Shown here piece after piece: positions 1 through 12,216 of a DNA stretch of 64,000 nucleotides (its first letter is position 1; each line of letters begins with the position of its first letter). A program made the position numbers and the translations under genes. Source of the DNA: Stomorhina lunata (Eukaryota; Arthropoda; Insecta; Diptera; Rhiniidae); assembly GCA_933228675.1 (NCBI GenBank), contig OW121741.1, forward strand, positions 37,291,952-37,355,951. The letters are read 5' to 3'. Below the pieces are notes generated by a model. The model searched no databases. It worked only from the letters and a program-made list of their open reading frames with translations, and was not told where the DNA came from.

Positions 1-379
1 GTCAATGTTATATAAAAACTTATACAAAAAGGAAGACTTAAATTGTTTAAATTTAAAAAAAACTTCTTTATTCCCAGCAAAACTTTGGTAATGGCAAGTA
101 CTCTGATAACTGGTTACCTTGTAACGACTACAACATACCATCCGAATAAATAATAAGTTATTACAGATGTACTTATTTGTAATTAAGATGGTAATTTAAA
201 CTGAATGGCCCCGGTTCAAATACCACCAAGGGCAACAATTTTTTTTAGTTTTTTTTTTTTTTATTAAAAGAGTCTTTTTAAATGATTTTTGAATTTTAAG
301 AGCTTAAATATTATCTTCTGTAAAAAAAATTTGTAAAACTAACTCACGTTAATGAAAAAATACCATCATGAGTCAATTT
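1..379. other. AT-rich sequence without a gene
   Basis: No coding potential is visible. Bases 1-57 reappear in diverged form at about 777-836 (both run GTCAAT..TTAT.. then TATACAAAAA and AAATTGTTTAA), so the LINE-derived element between them sits between two related AT-rich stretches. Bases about 66-95 resemble the inverted tail of the SINE-like repeat ending near 1740 (shared AAAGTTTTGCTGGGAATAAA). Confidence 0.5.
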
Positions 380-775
380 TGATTATGTAGGGGATGTTGA
401 ATACCAAACACTATTCTAATTGGTCTTAACTTGGTAAGCCCAACTTATCTCGGTCATCCTTCATCTCAACTGTGGACACACACCTCCTTATGGTATCACC
501 CGGGGAGCTAGTTTAACACCCATTAAAATTGTGAGTTAACATGTTCCGAGAGTTGTCCCATAAGATCGATAAAAATGGGTTAGGATTACGGGCTAGTAAC
601 CCTCTCTTGAAAAAAAATACAATGAAGAGGATAAAATAAGAATTGAAATTTCCCACTACCTAATGTTAGAGGAGGATGTCCGAAACTTCGATAGAAAGAC
701 CAAGTAGAGGAACATTTTTCAAAGCTTGGCCTATAAACTTTGACCTTAACAGGTTGTAACATTTAAGTAAGTAAG
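380..775 (+). mobile_element. Short LINE-derived element, copy 1 (5' end of family A LINE joined to its 3' end)
   Basis: The left part (from GATTATGTAGGGGATGTTGA through CGGGCTAGTAACC) matches, in reverse complement, the 5' untranslated end of the LINE at 26330-26575. The right part (AAAGCTTGGCC, then CTTTGACCTTAACAGG) matches the extreme 3' end of the same LINE at 22986-23090. The endonuclease and reverse transcriptase are absent. The tail is a short TAAGTAAGTAAG run. Other copies lie at about 45124-45520 (+), 55860-56096 (-) and 62955-63223 (-). It is non-autonomous and would depend on LINE machinery; that dependence is inferred from the shared ends. Confidence 0.65.
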
Positions 776-865
776 AGTCAATCTTATGTAAAAATTTATA
801 CAAAAAAAAAAAAAAGATTTAAATTGTTTAAGTTTTAAAATAATTTTAAAAAAGTTTTAAAATAA

Positions 866-1256
866 TTACAAAAAATGGTATAAAAATATTTTTCCAAAAA
901 TTACAACAAAGCAAAAAAAAAGCAGGGAAAAACAAAGTTATTTTCACATGATTTTGGATCTAAAAATAAAAATTGTTTATATTAATTATAAGCTGCTAAG
1001 TTTTCAACATATGAAGTAGCTCAGCCCATGGGGATCATAAAAAAAATTTTGTATTTCGTTTAAAAATATATGTTTTTAATAAAATAACAACAAAAAAGTT
1101 GTTGCTGTTGTTCATTACTTTTCTGCAATTGGTAAGTACTTGCCTCCAATGACATCCCCATGTTAATGTAATGACTTTAACAGCGAATGAGTAAGTAGTT
1201 CGTGTTCAATAGTTTAACTGTTTAACTCATTATTTGGTAATGAAAAGTTTTACTGG
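866..1256 (+). mobile_element. SINE-like repeat, form with tRNA head deleted
   Basis: Homologous to the repeat at 1281-1750 along its whole length, with common strings such as TTTTTCCAAAAATTACAAC and GCAATTGGTAAGTACTTGCC. It lacks about 45 bases between TAGCTC and CCCATGGGG, which removes the D-loop to T-loop part of the tRNA-like head, including the B box. The part from 893 on recurs at 3133-3496 in the second duplication unit. Confidence 0.6.
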
Positions 1257-3132
1257 ATTGTTTATTAAATGCATTAAACATTTACAAAAATTCGTATAGA
1301 AATATTTTTCCAAAAATTACAACAAAGCAAAAAAGCAGGGAAAAACAAAGTTATTGTCACATGATTTTGGATCTAAAAATAAAAATTGTTTATATTAATT
1401 ATAAGCTACTAAGTTTTCAACATATGAAGTAGCTCGGTGGAAGAGTCTCCTCCTAGCAGTCGGAGGGTCTGGGTTCGAGCCCCCATGGGGTCATAAGAAA
1501 AATTTAGTATTTCGTTTAAAAATATACTTTTTAAATAAAACAACAACAAAAAAAGTTGTTGTTGTCTGCCAATTGCTTACCCAAGTCATTACTTTTCTGC
1601 AATTGGTAAGTACTTGCCTCCAATGACACCCCCTTGTTAATGTAATGACTTAAACAGTGAATGAGTAAGTAGTTCGTGTTCGATAGTTTAGCTGTTTAAC
1701 TCATTATTTAGTAATGAAAAGTTTTGCTGGGAATAAAAAAAAAATAAATAAAATTTCAAAATCATCAAATTTGTCCCACTGTATATTTTTTTAACACCTA
1801 ATATTTTAAATTTAATCTTTGGATATAGACAGTGTTAATGCTTTATGAATAAGACAGACATGTGTTCGTAAATTTTGTATTTAATAAATATTATTTTGTA
1901 AAAAATATTTACTGTGACGGACGCTACATACATTCCGATAAATGCTATATAAACATCTATATATTTTTAGCCTAATGTTAAGCATACTCTAAGTTCTCTT
2001 TACGAACCAAGTTCAATTGGAGGAAAAAGAAAAATTGCACAGTCAAATTAAAAAAAAGACTTTATTTCTGTGACGGACGCTACACACTGAGAACCCATTT
2101 TCTACTTGAAGTTATTTATATCACTTCAATTACTTTTGATGACGTCTTTTGCTTCTAATTGTATAAAATTAAGCAGACTTTGAGCCCCTATATAAACTTG
2201 ATACCTAAATGGATGTTTTTGCGATTTTTATGAACTTTTAAAAAACCTATTATTTTAAAAAATGTGTGCAAATAAAGACCTGCCATTCACGAAGCGAGCA
2301 ATTAAAAATTGTATCCATTATATATTCTAAAGGATCAATATATGGTAAATTTTTCCATAAACACAAATACGCGATTTTGACAGTTTTAAAATGTTGTTAT
2401 TGGTTAAAGGTTTTTCGGATTTGCCCATATTTATTTTACTACCAACCATCCAGCCATTCATCCGTTCGTCAGTCTATTCATACATCCATCCATCCATCCA
2501 ACCAGTTCATGAATTCTTGAAATTTTAATCCCACCCAATTCTTGTGTAAAATTATGTCAAACAATTATTAAAGTTTATCATATTTTTCCATCCATACGAG
2601 TAGTACGAGTGCGAGTAACATAAATTTCTTTGTTTTTATTTATTTAGTATTTTGGAATTTATTTTCAAGGACTTTTTATTTTCATCATAACTATATAGTT
2701 TCGAGAATAATGAAAACAAGTGGCAAACAGGTGATGACAGTATTTAGATAGAGACTCTCCAAACTAGGTACTACTGATGATTGATAATGGGGGACCGTTC
2801 ATTCTTGCTTTCGTTCTTGGTAGATACTTCAAGGTATTGTTGCGTGACAATGATATCGAAAAACTTTTTGAAAACACATCCATATATCAGTGCTTGACAT
2901 TCGATAGATAAGAATTTCAATTGAAAGTTAAGAGTGAGTCCCTACCCACTACTTAGTCACTCATATCTAAGGTTATTTCACAGAGTAAACATTTAGTAAA
3001 TAAAATAATAAATAAAAATATTATATTCTTGATTTTTTTAGTATGCACTAGCGATGTCTTAATGCATTTAATTTAACTTCTAATGAATTTATATACAATT
3101 TCAATACATACGAGGTATACTATTTATATTTC
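893..3132. repeat. 2,240-bp tandem duplication, unit 1
   Basis: Bases 893-3134 match 3133-5374 with no difference that I could see by eye. The two units abut and share only TC at the junctions, a 2-bp microhomology. Each unit holds two SINE-like repeats, two copies of a CTGTGACGGACGCTACA motif (about 1912 and 2068 in this unit) and AT-rich filler. The 84-residue reading frame at 2266 is non-canonical (GTG start) and resembles no family I know. Confidence 0.9.
1281..1750 (+). mobile_element. tRNA-derived SINE-like repeat
   Basis: A tRNA-like module lies at about 1427-1492. It has an A-box-like TAGCTCGGTGGAAG, a CCTCC/GGAGG anticodon-arm-like stem enclosing CCTAGCA, and a good B box GGTTCGAGCC followed by CCCCATGGGG. 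Pol III internal promoters of this type define tRNA-derived SINEs. The body follows, with a CAACAAC/GTTGTTG hairpin near 1541-1564 and an A-rich end (GAATAAAAAAAAAATAAATA). The 8-nt loop and missing acceptor pairing argue against a working tRNA gene. Confidence 0.6.
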
Positions 3133-5374
3133 TCCAAAAATTACAACAAAGCAAAAAAAAAGCAGGGAAAAACAAAGTTATTTTCACATGATTTTGGATC
3201 TAAAAATAAAAATTGTTTATATTAATTATAAGCTGCTAAGTTTTCAACATATGAAGTAGCTCAGCCCATGGGGATCATAAAAAAAATTTTGTATTTCGTT
3301 TAAAAATATATGTTTTTAATAAAATAACAACAAAAAAGTTGTTGCTGTTGTTCATTACTTTTCTGCAATTGGTAAGTACTTGCCTCCAATGACATCCCCA
3401 TGTTAATGTAATGACTTTAACAGCGAATGAGTAAGTAGTTCGTGTTCAATAGTTTAACTGTTTAACTCATTATTTGGTAATGAAAAGTTTTACTGGATTG
3501 TTTATTAAATGCATTAAACATTTACAAAAATTCGTATAGAAATATTTTTCCAAAAATTACAACAAAGCAAAAAAGCAGGGAAAAACAAAGTTATTGTCAC
3601 ATGATTTTGGATCTAAAAATAAAAATTGTTTATATTAATTATAAGCTACTAAGTTTTCAACATATGAAGTAGCTCGGTGGAAGAGTCTCCTCCTAGCAGT
3701 CGGAGGGTCTGGGTTCGAGCCCCCATGGGGTCATAAGAAAAATTTAGTATTTCGTTTAAAAATATACTTTTTAAATAAAACAACAACAAAAAAAGTTGTT
3801 GTTGTCTGCCAATTGCTTACCCAAGTCATTACTTTTCTGCAATTGGTAAGTACTTGCCTCCAATGACACCCCCTTGTTAATGTAATGACTTAAACAGTGA
3901 ATGAGTAAGTAGTTCGTGTTCGATAGTTTAGCTGTTTAACTCATTATTTAGTAATGAAAAGTTTTGCTGGGAATAAAAAAAAAATAAATAAAATTTCAAA
4001 ATCATCAAATTTGTCCCACTGTATATTTTTTTAACACCTAATATTTTAAATTTAATCTTTGGATATAGACAGTGTTAATGCTTTATGAATAAGACAGACA
4101 TGTGTTCGTAAATTTTGTATTTAATAAATATTATTTTGTAAAAAATATTTACTGTGACGGACGCTACATACATTCCGATAAATGCTATATAAACATCTAT
4201 ATATTTTTAGCCTAATGTTAAGCATACTCTAAGTTCTCTTTACGAACCAAGTTCAATTGGAGGAAAAAGAAAAATTGCACAGTCAAATTAAAAAAAAGAC
4301 TTTATTTCTGTGACGGACGCTACACACTGAGAACCCATTTTCTACTTGAAGTTATTTATATCACTTCAATTACTTTTGATGACGTCTTTTGCTTCTAATT
4401 GTATAAAATTAAGCAGACTTTGAGCCCCTATATAAACTTGATACCTAAATGGATGTTTTTGCGATTTTTATGAACTTTTAAAAAACCTATTATTTTAAAA
4501 AATGTGTGCAAATAAAGACCTGCCATTCACGAAGCGAGCAATTAAAAATTGTATCCATTATATATTCTAAAGGATCAATATATGGTAAATTTTTCCATAA
4601 ACACAAATACGCGATTTTGACAGTTTTAAAATGTTGTTATTGGTTAAAGGTTTTTCGGATTTGCCCATATTTATTTTACTACCAACCATCCAGCCATTCA
4701 TCCGTTCGTCAGTCTATTCATACATCCATCCATCCATCCAACCAGTTCATGAATTCTTGAAATTTTAATCCCACCCAATTCTTGTGTAAAATTATGTCAA
4801 ACAATTATTAAAGTTTATCATATTTTTCCATCCATACGAGTAGTACGAGTGCGAGTAACATAAATTTCTTTGTTTTTATTTATTTAGTATTTTGGAATTT
4901 ATTTTCAAGGACTTTTTATTTTCATCATAACTATATAGTTTCGAGAATAATGAAAACAAGTGGCAAACAGGTGATGACAGTATTTAGATAGAGACTCTCC
5001 AAACTAGGTACTACTGATGATTGATAATGGGGGACCGTTCATTCTTGCTTTCGTTCTTGGTAGATACTTCAAGGTATTGTTGCGTGACAATGATATCGAA
5101 AAACTTTTTGAAAACACATCCATATATCAGTGCTTGACATTCGATAGATAAGAATTTCAATTGAAAGTTAAGAGTGAGTCCCTACCCACTACTTAGTCAC
5201 TCATATCTAAGGTTATTTCACAGAGTAAACATTTAGTAAATAAAATAATAAATAAAAATATTATATTCTTGATTTTTTTAGTATGCACTAGCGATGTCTT
5301 AATGCATTTAATTTAACTTCTAATGAATTTATATACAATTTCAATACATACGAGGTATACTATTTATATTTCTC
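3133..5374. repeat. 2,240-bp tandem duplication, unit 2
   Basis: Second, apparently identical unit of the duplication beginning at 893. After 5374 the sequence changes to unique DNA (GAACTGGCAAAGC). Perfect identity implies a very recent event or an assembly artefact; the sequence alone cannot separate these. Confidence 0.9.
3521..3990 (+). mobile_element. tRNA-derived SINE-like repeat, copy in duplication unit 2
   Basis: Identical to 1281-1750, shifted by 2,240 bases. The tRNA-like head is at about 3667-3732 with the same A-box and B-box strings. Its presence here reflects the segmental duplication and not a separate insertion. Confidence 0.6.
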
Positions 5375-5579
5375 GAACTGGCAAAGCTTATGTCAATAGT
5401 TTAAATCTGGCAACGTCAAAACTGTAGTGAATTTCGATGTTTCGTTATTGATAAATTCTTTAAAGATCAAAAAAATCGATTGTTGTTACACAAAAATGGA
5501 ATCAGTTAGTGAAAGGAGTTGCATAAAGGGTTGTAATCGGAGGTACCTTGGCCGCCAGTATGATAATCCACGAAATGTG

Positions 5580-5937
5580 GATTTTTTATCAAAAATTTTT
5601 GTATAGAAAATGTTTTTATCGAAAATTTTCTATAGAAAATTTTCTATAGAAAATTTTTTTATCAAAAATGTTTCTACAGAAAATTTTTTTATCAAAAATG
5701 TTTCTACAGAAAATTTTTTTATCAAAAATTTTTCTACAGAAAATTTTTTTATCAAAAATTTTTCTATAGAAAATTATTTTATTCAAAAATTTTCTATAAA
5801 AAACTTTTCTATAGAAATTTTTTTTATCAAAAATTTTTCTATAGGAAATCTTTTTATCAAACATTTTTCTATAGAAAATTTTTTTATCAAAACTTTTTCT
5901 ATAGAAACATTTTTTATGGGAATATTTTCAAAATATA
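5580..5937 (-). repeat. Satellite block in inverted orientation
   Basis: In this first block the spacer reads ATCAAAAA on the plus strand, whereas from about 5996 onward it reads GATAAAAA. A non-repeat AT linker (about 5938-5995) lies at the switch. The monomers here are also more diverged (TTCTACAG, TATAGGAAA), as expected at an array edge. Confidence 0.75.
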
Positions 5938-6494
5938 AATGATTTCTAATATTAAATTAATTTAATTTTAGATTTTTATATTTTTTAGATATTTTCGATC
6001 AAAAAAATTTTCTATAGAAAAATTTTTGACAAAAAAATTTTCTATAGAAAAATTTTTGATAAAAAATTATCTATAGAAAAATTTTTGATAAAAAAAATTT
6101 TCAAAATTTTTGATAAAAAGAATTGTCTATAGAAAAATTTTTGATAAAAAAATTTTCTATAGAAAAATTTTTGATAAAAAATTTTCTGTAGAAAAATTTT
6201 TGATAAAAAAATTTTCTATAGAAAAATTTTTGATAAAAAAATTTTCTATAAAAAATTTTTTGAAAAAAAATTATCTATAGAAAAATTTTTGATAAAAAAA
6301 TTTTCTATAGAAAATTTTTGATAAAAAAATTTTCTATAGAAAAATTTTTGATAAAAAAATTTTCAATAGAAACATTTTTAATAAAAAAAATTTTCTATAG
6401 AAAATTTTTTGATAAAAAAATTGTCTATAGAAAAATTTTTGATAAAAAAATTTTCTATAGAAAAATTTTCTATAGAAACATTTTTAATAAAAAA

Positions 6495-6595
6495 AATTTT
6501 CTTAAAAAGTTTTACTGTAGTGTATTGCACTAAGAATCCCAATTTATTACAATTATTTATTATTGTAATAAATAGAAAATTAGAAGAAAATAGAA
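6495..6595. other. Unique spacer with a perfect hairpin inside the satellite
   Basis: About 100 bases of non-satellite sequence interrupt the array. They contain a 12-bp perfect inverted repeat (6542-6553 with 6562-6573) around an 8-nt loop. No reading frame of note is present. It may be a small insertion or a relic of pre-expansion sequence. Confidence 0.6.
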
Positions 6596-8163
6596 AATTT
6601 TTTGATAAAAAATTTTCTATAGAAAATTTTTTGATAAAAAAATTGTCTATAGAAAAATTTTTGATAAAAAAATTTTCTATAGAAAAATTTTTGATAAAAA
6701 AATGTTTTATAGAAAAATTTTTGAGAAAAAATGTTTTATAGAAAAATTTTTGAGAAAACAATTTTCTATAGAAAAATTTTTGACAAAAAAAATTTCTATA
6801 GAAAAATTTTTGATAAAAAATTATCTATAGAAAAATTTGTGATAAAAAAAATGTTCAAAATTTTTGATAAAAAAAATTGTCTATAGAAAAATTTTTGATA
6901 AAAAAATTTTCTATAGAAAAATTTTTGATAAAAAATTTTCTATAGAAAAATTTTTGATAAAAAAATTTTCTATAGAAAATTTTTTGATAAAAAAGTTTTC
7001 TATAAAAAAATTTTCTATAGAAAAATTTTTTATAAAAAAATTTTCTATAGAAAAATTTTTAATAAAAAAATTTTCTATAGAAAAATTTTTGATAAAAAAA
7101 TTTCTATAGAAAAATTTTTAATAAAAAAATTTTCTATAGAAACATTTTTGATAAAAAAAATTGTCTATAGAAAAATTTTTAATAAAAAAATTTTCTATAG
7201 AAAAATTTTTGATAAAAAATTATCTATAGAAATTTTTTTTTGATAAAAAAATGTTTTATAGAAAAATTTTTGAGAAAAAATGTTTTATAGAAAAATTTTT
7301 GATAAAAAAATTTTCTATAGAAAAATTTGTGATAAAAAAAATTTTTAAAATTTTTGATAAAAAAAATTGTCTATAGAAAAATTTTTGATAAAAAAATTTT
7401 CTATAGAAAAATTTTTGATAAAAAAATTTTCTATAGAAAATTTTTTGATAAAAAAATTTTCTATAGAAAAATTTTTGATAAAAAAATTTTCTATAGAAAA
7501 ATTTTTGATAAAAAAATTTTCTATAGAAAAATTTTTGATAAAAAAATTTTCTATAGAAACATTTTTAATAAAAAAAATTTTCTATAGACAATTTTTTGAA
7601 AAAAAATTTTCTATAAAAAAATTTTTGATAAAAAAATTTTCTATAGAAAAATTTTTGATAAAAAAATTATCTATAGAAAAATTTTTGATAAAAAAATTTT
7701 CTATAGAAAAATTTTTGATAAAAAAATTATCTATAGAAAAATTTTTAATAAAAAAATGTTTTATAGAAAAATTTTTGAGGAAAAATGTTTTATAGAAAAA
7801 TTTTTGATAAAAAAAATTTCTATAGAAAAATTTGTGATAAAAAAAATGTTCAAAATTTTTGATAAAAAAATTGTCTATAGAAAATTTTTTGATAAAAAAA
7901 TTTTCTATAGAAAAATTTTTGATAAAAAATTTGTGATAAAAAAAATGTTCAAAATTTTTGATAAAAAATTGTCTATAGAAAATTTTTTGATAAAAAAATT
8001 TTCTATAGAAAAATTTTTGATAAAAAATTTTCTATAGAAAATTTTTTGAAAAAAATTTTCTATAGAAAAATTTTCTATAGAAAAATTTTTTATAAAAAAA
8101 TTTTCTATAGAAAAATTTTTGATAAAAAAATTTTCTATAGAAAAATTTTTTAAAAAAAATTTT

Positions 8164-10175
8164 GATAAAAACATTTTTTATTGAAAAATTTTCATAAAAA
8201 AAATTTCTATAGAAACATTTTTGATAAAAAATTTTCTATAAAAAAATTTTCTATAGAAAAATTTTGATGAAAAATTTTTCTATAGAAAATTTTTTGATAA
8301 AAAAGTTTTCTATAGAAAAATTTTTTATAAAAAAATGTTCTATAGAAAAATTTTTTATAAAAAAATGTTCTATAGAAAAATTTTTTATAAAAAAATTTTC
8401 TATAGAAAAATTTTTTACAAAAAAAATTTGTGATAAAAAAATTTTCTATAGAAAAATTTTTGATAAACAAATTTTCTATAGAAAAATTTTTGATAAAAAA
8501 ATTTTCTATAGAAACATTTTTGATAAAAAATTTTCTATAGAAACATTTTTGATAAAAAAATTTTCTATAGAAAATTTTTTGAAAAAAAAATTTTCTATAG
8601 AAAAATTTTTGATAAAAAAAATTTCTATAGAAAAATTTTTGATGACAAAATTTTCTATAAAAAAATTTTTTATTGAAAAATTTTTGATAAAAAAAAAATT
8701 CTATAGAAAAATTTTTGATAAAAAAATTTCTATAGAAAAATTTTTAATAAAAAAATTTTATATAAAAATAAAAAAATTTAAATAAAAAAATTTTCTATAG
8801 AAAAATTTTTAATAAAAAAATTTTTGATAAAAAAATTTCTATAGAAAAATTTTTAATAAAAAAATTTTCTATAGAAACATTTTTGATAAAAAAATTTTCT
8901 ATAGAAAAATTTTTGATAAAAAAATTTTCTATAGAAAAATTTTTGATAAAAAATTTTCTATAGAAAAATTTTTGATAAAAAAATGTTTTATAGAAAAATT
9001 TTTGAGAAAAAAAGTTTTATAGAAAAATTTTTGAGAAAACAATTTTCTATAGAAAAATTTGTGATAAAAAAAAATTTTCAAAATTTTTGATAAAATAATT
9101 TTCTATAGAAAAATTTTTGATAAAAAAATTTTCTATAGAAAAATTTTTGATAAAAAAATTTTCTATAGAAAAATTTTTGATAAAAAATTTTCTATAGAAA
9201 AATTTTTGATAAAAAAATTTTCTATAGAAAAACTTTTGATAAAAAAATTTTCTATAGAAACATTTTTAATAAAAAAAATTTTCTATAGAAAATTTTTTGA
9301 AAAAAAATTTTCTATAAAAAAATTTTTGATAAAAAAATTTTCTATAGAAAAATTTTTGATAAAAAAATTTTCTATAGAAAAATTTTTGATAAAAAAATTT
9401 TCTATAGAAAAATTTTTGATAAAAAAATTTTCTATAGAAAAATTTTTGATAAAAAAATGTTTTATAGAAAAATTTTTGAGGAAAAATGTTTTATAGAAAA
9501 ATTTTTGATAAAAAAATTTTCTATAGAAAAATTTTTGATAAAAAAATTTTCTATAGAAAAATTTTTGATAAAAAAATTTTCTATAGAAACATTTTTGATA
9601 AAAAAATTTTCTATAGAAAAATTTTTGATAAAAAAATTTTCTATAGAAAAATTTTTGATAAAAAAATTTTCTATACAAAAATTTTTGATAAAAAAATGTT
9701 TTATAGAAAAATTTTTGATAAAAAAATTTGTGATAAAAAAAATGTTCAAAATTTTTGATAAAAAAAATTGTCTATAGAAAAATTTCTGATAAAAAAATTT
9801 TCTATAGAAAAATTTTTGATAGAAAAATTTTTGATAAAAAAATTTTCTATAGAAAAATTTTTGATAAAAAAATTTTCTATAGAAACATTTTTGATAAAAA
9901 AATTTTCTATAGAAAAATTTTTGATAAAAAAAATTTCTATAGAAAAATTTTTGATAAAAAAATTTTCTGTAGAAAAATTTTTGATAAAAAAATTTTCTAT
10001 AGAAAAATTTTTGATAAAAAAATTTTCTATAGAAAAGTTTTTGATAAAAAAATTTTTGATAAAAAAATTTTTGATAAAAAAATTTTCTATAGAAAAATTT
10101 TTGATAAAAAAATTTTCTATAGAAAAATTTTTGTTAAAAAAATTTTCTATAGAAAAATTTTTTAAAAAAAATTTT
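8164..10175. repeat. Higher-order satellite unit 1 (about 2,012 bp)
   Basis: The landmark AACATTTTTTATTGAAAAAT occurs at about 8170, 10182 and 12223, and the order of variant monomers between landmarks is repeated. Unit 1 is one monomer shorter than unit 2, which has three rather than two AATGTTCTATAG variants after its start. Apart from such steps I see no differences. Confidence 0.8.
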
Positions 10176-12216
10176 GATAAAAACATTTTTTATTGAAAAA
10201 TTTTATAAAAAAAATTTCTATAGAAACATTTTTGATAAAAAATTTTCTATAGAAAAATTTTCTATAGAAAAATTTTGATAAAAAATTTTTCTATAGAAAA
10301 TTTTTTGATAAAAAAGTTTTCTATAGAAAAATTTTTTATAAAAAAATGTTCTATAGAAAAATTTTTTATAAAAAAATGTTCTATAGAAAAATTTTTTATA
10401 AAAAAATGTTCTATAGAAAAATTTTTTATAAAAAAATTTTCTATAGAAAAATTTTTTACAAAAAAAATTTGTGATAAAAAAATTTTCTATAGAAAAATTT
10501 TTGATAAACAAATTTTCTATAGAAAAATTTTTGATAAAAAAATTTTCTATAGAAACATTTTTGATAAAAAATTTTCTATAGAAACATTTTTGATAAAAAA
10601 ATTTTCTATAGAAAATTTTTTGAAAAAAAAATTTTCTATAGAAAAATTTTTGATAAAAAAAATTTCTATAGAAAAATTTTTGATGACAAAATTTTCTATA
10701 AAAAAATTTTTTATTGAAAAATTTTTGATAAAAAAAAAATTCTATAGAAAAATTTTTGATAAAAAAATTTCTATAGAAAAATTTTTAATAAAAAAATTTT
10801 ATATAAAAATAAAAAAATTTAAATAAAAAAATTTTCTATAGAAAAATTTTTAATAAAAAAATTTTTGATAAAAAAATTTCTATAGAAAAATTTTTAATAA
10901 AAAAATTTTCTATAGAAACATTTTTGATAAAAAAATTTTCTATAGAAAAATTTTTGATAAAAAAATTTTCTATAGAAAAATTTTTGATAAAAAATTTTCT
11001 ATAGAAAAATTTTTGATAAAAAAATGTTTTATAGAAAAATTTTTGAGAAAAAAAGTTTTATAGAAAAATTTTTGAGAAAACAATTTTCTATAGAAAAATT
11101 TGTGATAAAAAAAAATTTTCAAAATTTTTGATAAAATAATTTTCTATAGAAAAATTTTTGATAAAAAAATTTTCTATAGAAAAATTTTTGATAAAAAAAT
11201 TTTCTATAGAAAAATTTTTGATAAAAAATTTTCTATAGAAAAATTTTTGATAAAAAAATTTTCTATAGAAAAACTTTTGATAAAAAAATTTTCTATAGAA
11301 ACATTTTTAATAAAAAAAATTTTCTATAGAAAATTTTTTGAAAAAAAATTTTCTATAAAAAAATTTTTGATAAAAAAATTTTCTATAGAAAAATTTTTGA
11401 TAAAAAAATTTTCTATAGAAAAATTTTTGATAAAAAAATTTTCTATAGAAAAATTTTTGATAAAAAAATTTTCTATAGAAAAATTTTTGATAAAAAAATG
11501 TTTTATAGAAAAATTTTTGAGGAAAAATGTTTTATAGAAAAATTTTTGATAAAAAAATTTTCTATAGAAAAATTTTTGATAAAAAAATTTTCTATAGAAA
11601 AATTTTTGATAAAAAAATTTTCTATAGAAACATTTTTGATAAAAAAATTTTCTATAGAAAAATTTTTGATAAAAAAATTTTCTATAGAAAAATTTTTGAT
11701 AAAAAAATTTTCTATACAAAAATTTTTGATAAAAAAATGTTTTATAGAAAAATTTTTGATAAAAAAATTTGTGATAAAAAAAATGTTCAAAATTTTTGAT
11801 AAAAAAAATTGTCTATAGAAAAATTTCTGATAAAAAAATTTTCTATAGAAAAATTTTTGATAGAAAAATTTTTGATAAAAAAATTTTCTATAGAAAAATT
11901 TTTGATAAAAAAATTTTCTATAGAAACATTTTTGATAAAAAAATTTTCTATAGAAAAATTTTTGATAAAAAAAATTTCTATAGAAAAATTTTTGATAAAA
12001 AAATTTTCTGTAGAAAAATTTTTGATAAAAAAATTTTCTATAGAAAAATTTTTGATAAAAAAATTTTCTATAGAAAAGTTTTTGATAAAAAAATTTTTGA
12101 TAAAAAAATTTTTGATAAAAAAATTTTCTATAGAAAAATTTTTGATAAAAAAATTTTCTATAGAAAAATTTTTGTTAAAAAAATTTTCTATAGAAAAATT
12201 TTTTAAAAAAAATTTT
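10176..12216. repeat. Higher-order satellite unit 2 (2,041 bp)
   Basis: Repeats unit 1 with one extra 30-bp monomer. A third unit begins at 12217 and follows the same order to about 12425 before diverging near the end of the array. Duplication of blocks of some 68 monomers points to unequal exchange or amplification well after the monomers diversified. Confidence 0.8.

Noticed and set aside
1427..1492. Possible functional tRNA gene
   Set aside because: A and B boxes are present, but the acceptor stem does not pair, the anticodon-like loop is 8 nt, and the sequence continues into a SINE-like body.
2266..4760. Duplicated 84-residue frame (MQIKTCHSRSEQ..)
   Set aside because: It begins at GTG, has no family resemblance, and appears twice only because the 2,240-bp segment is duplicated.
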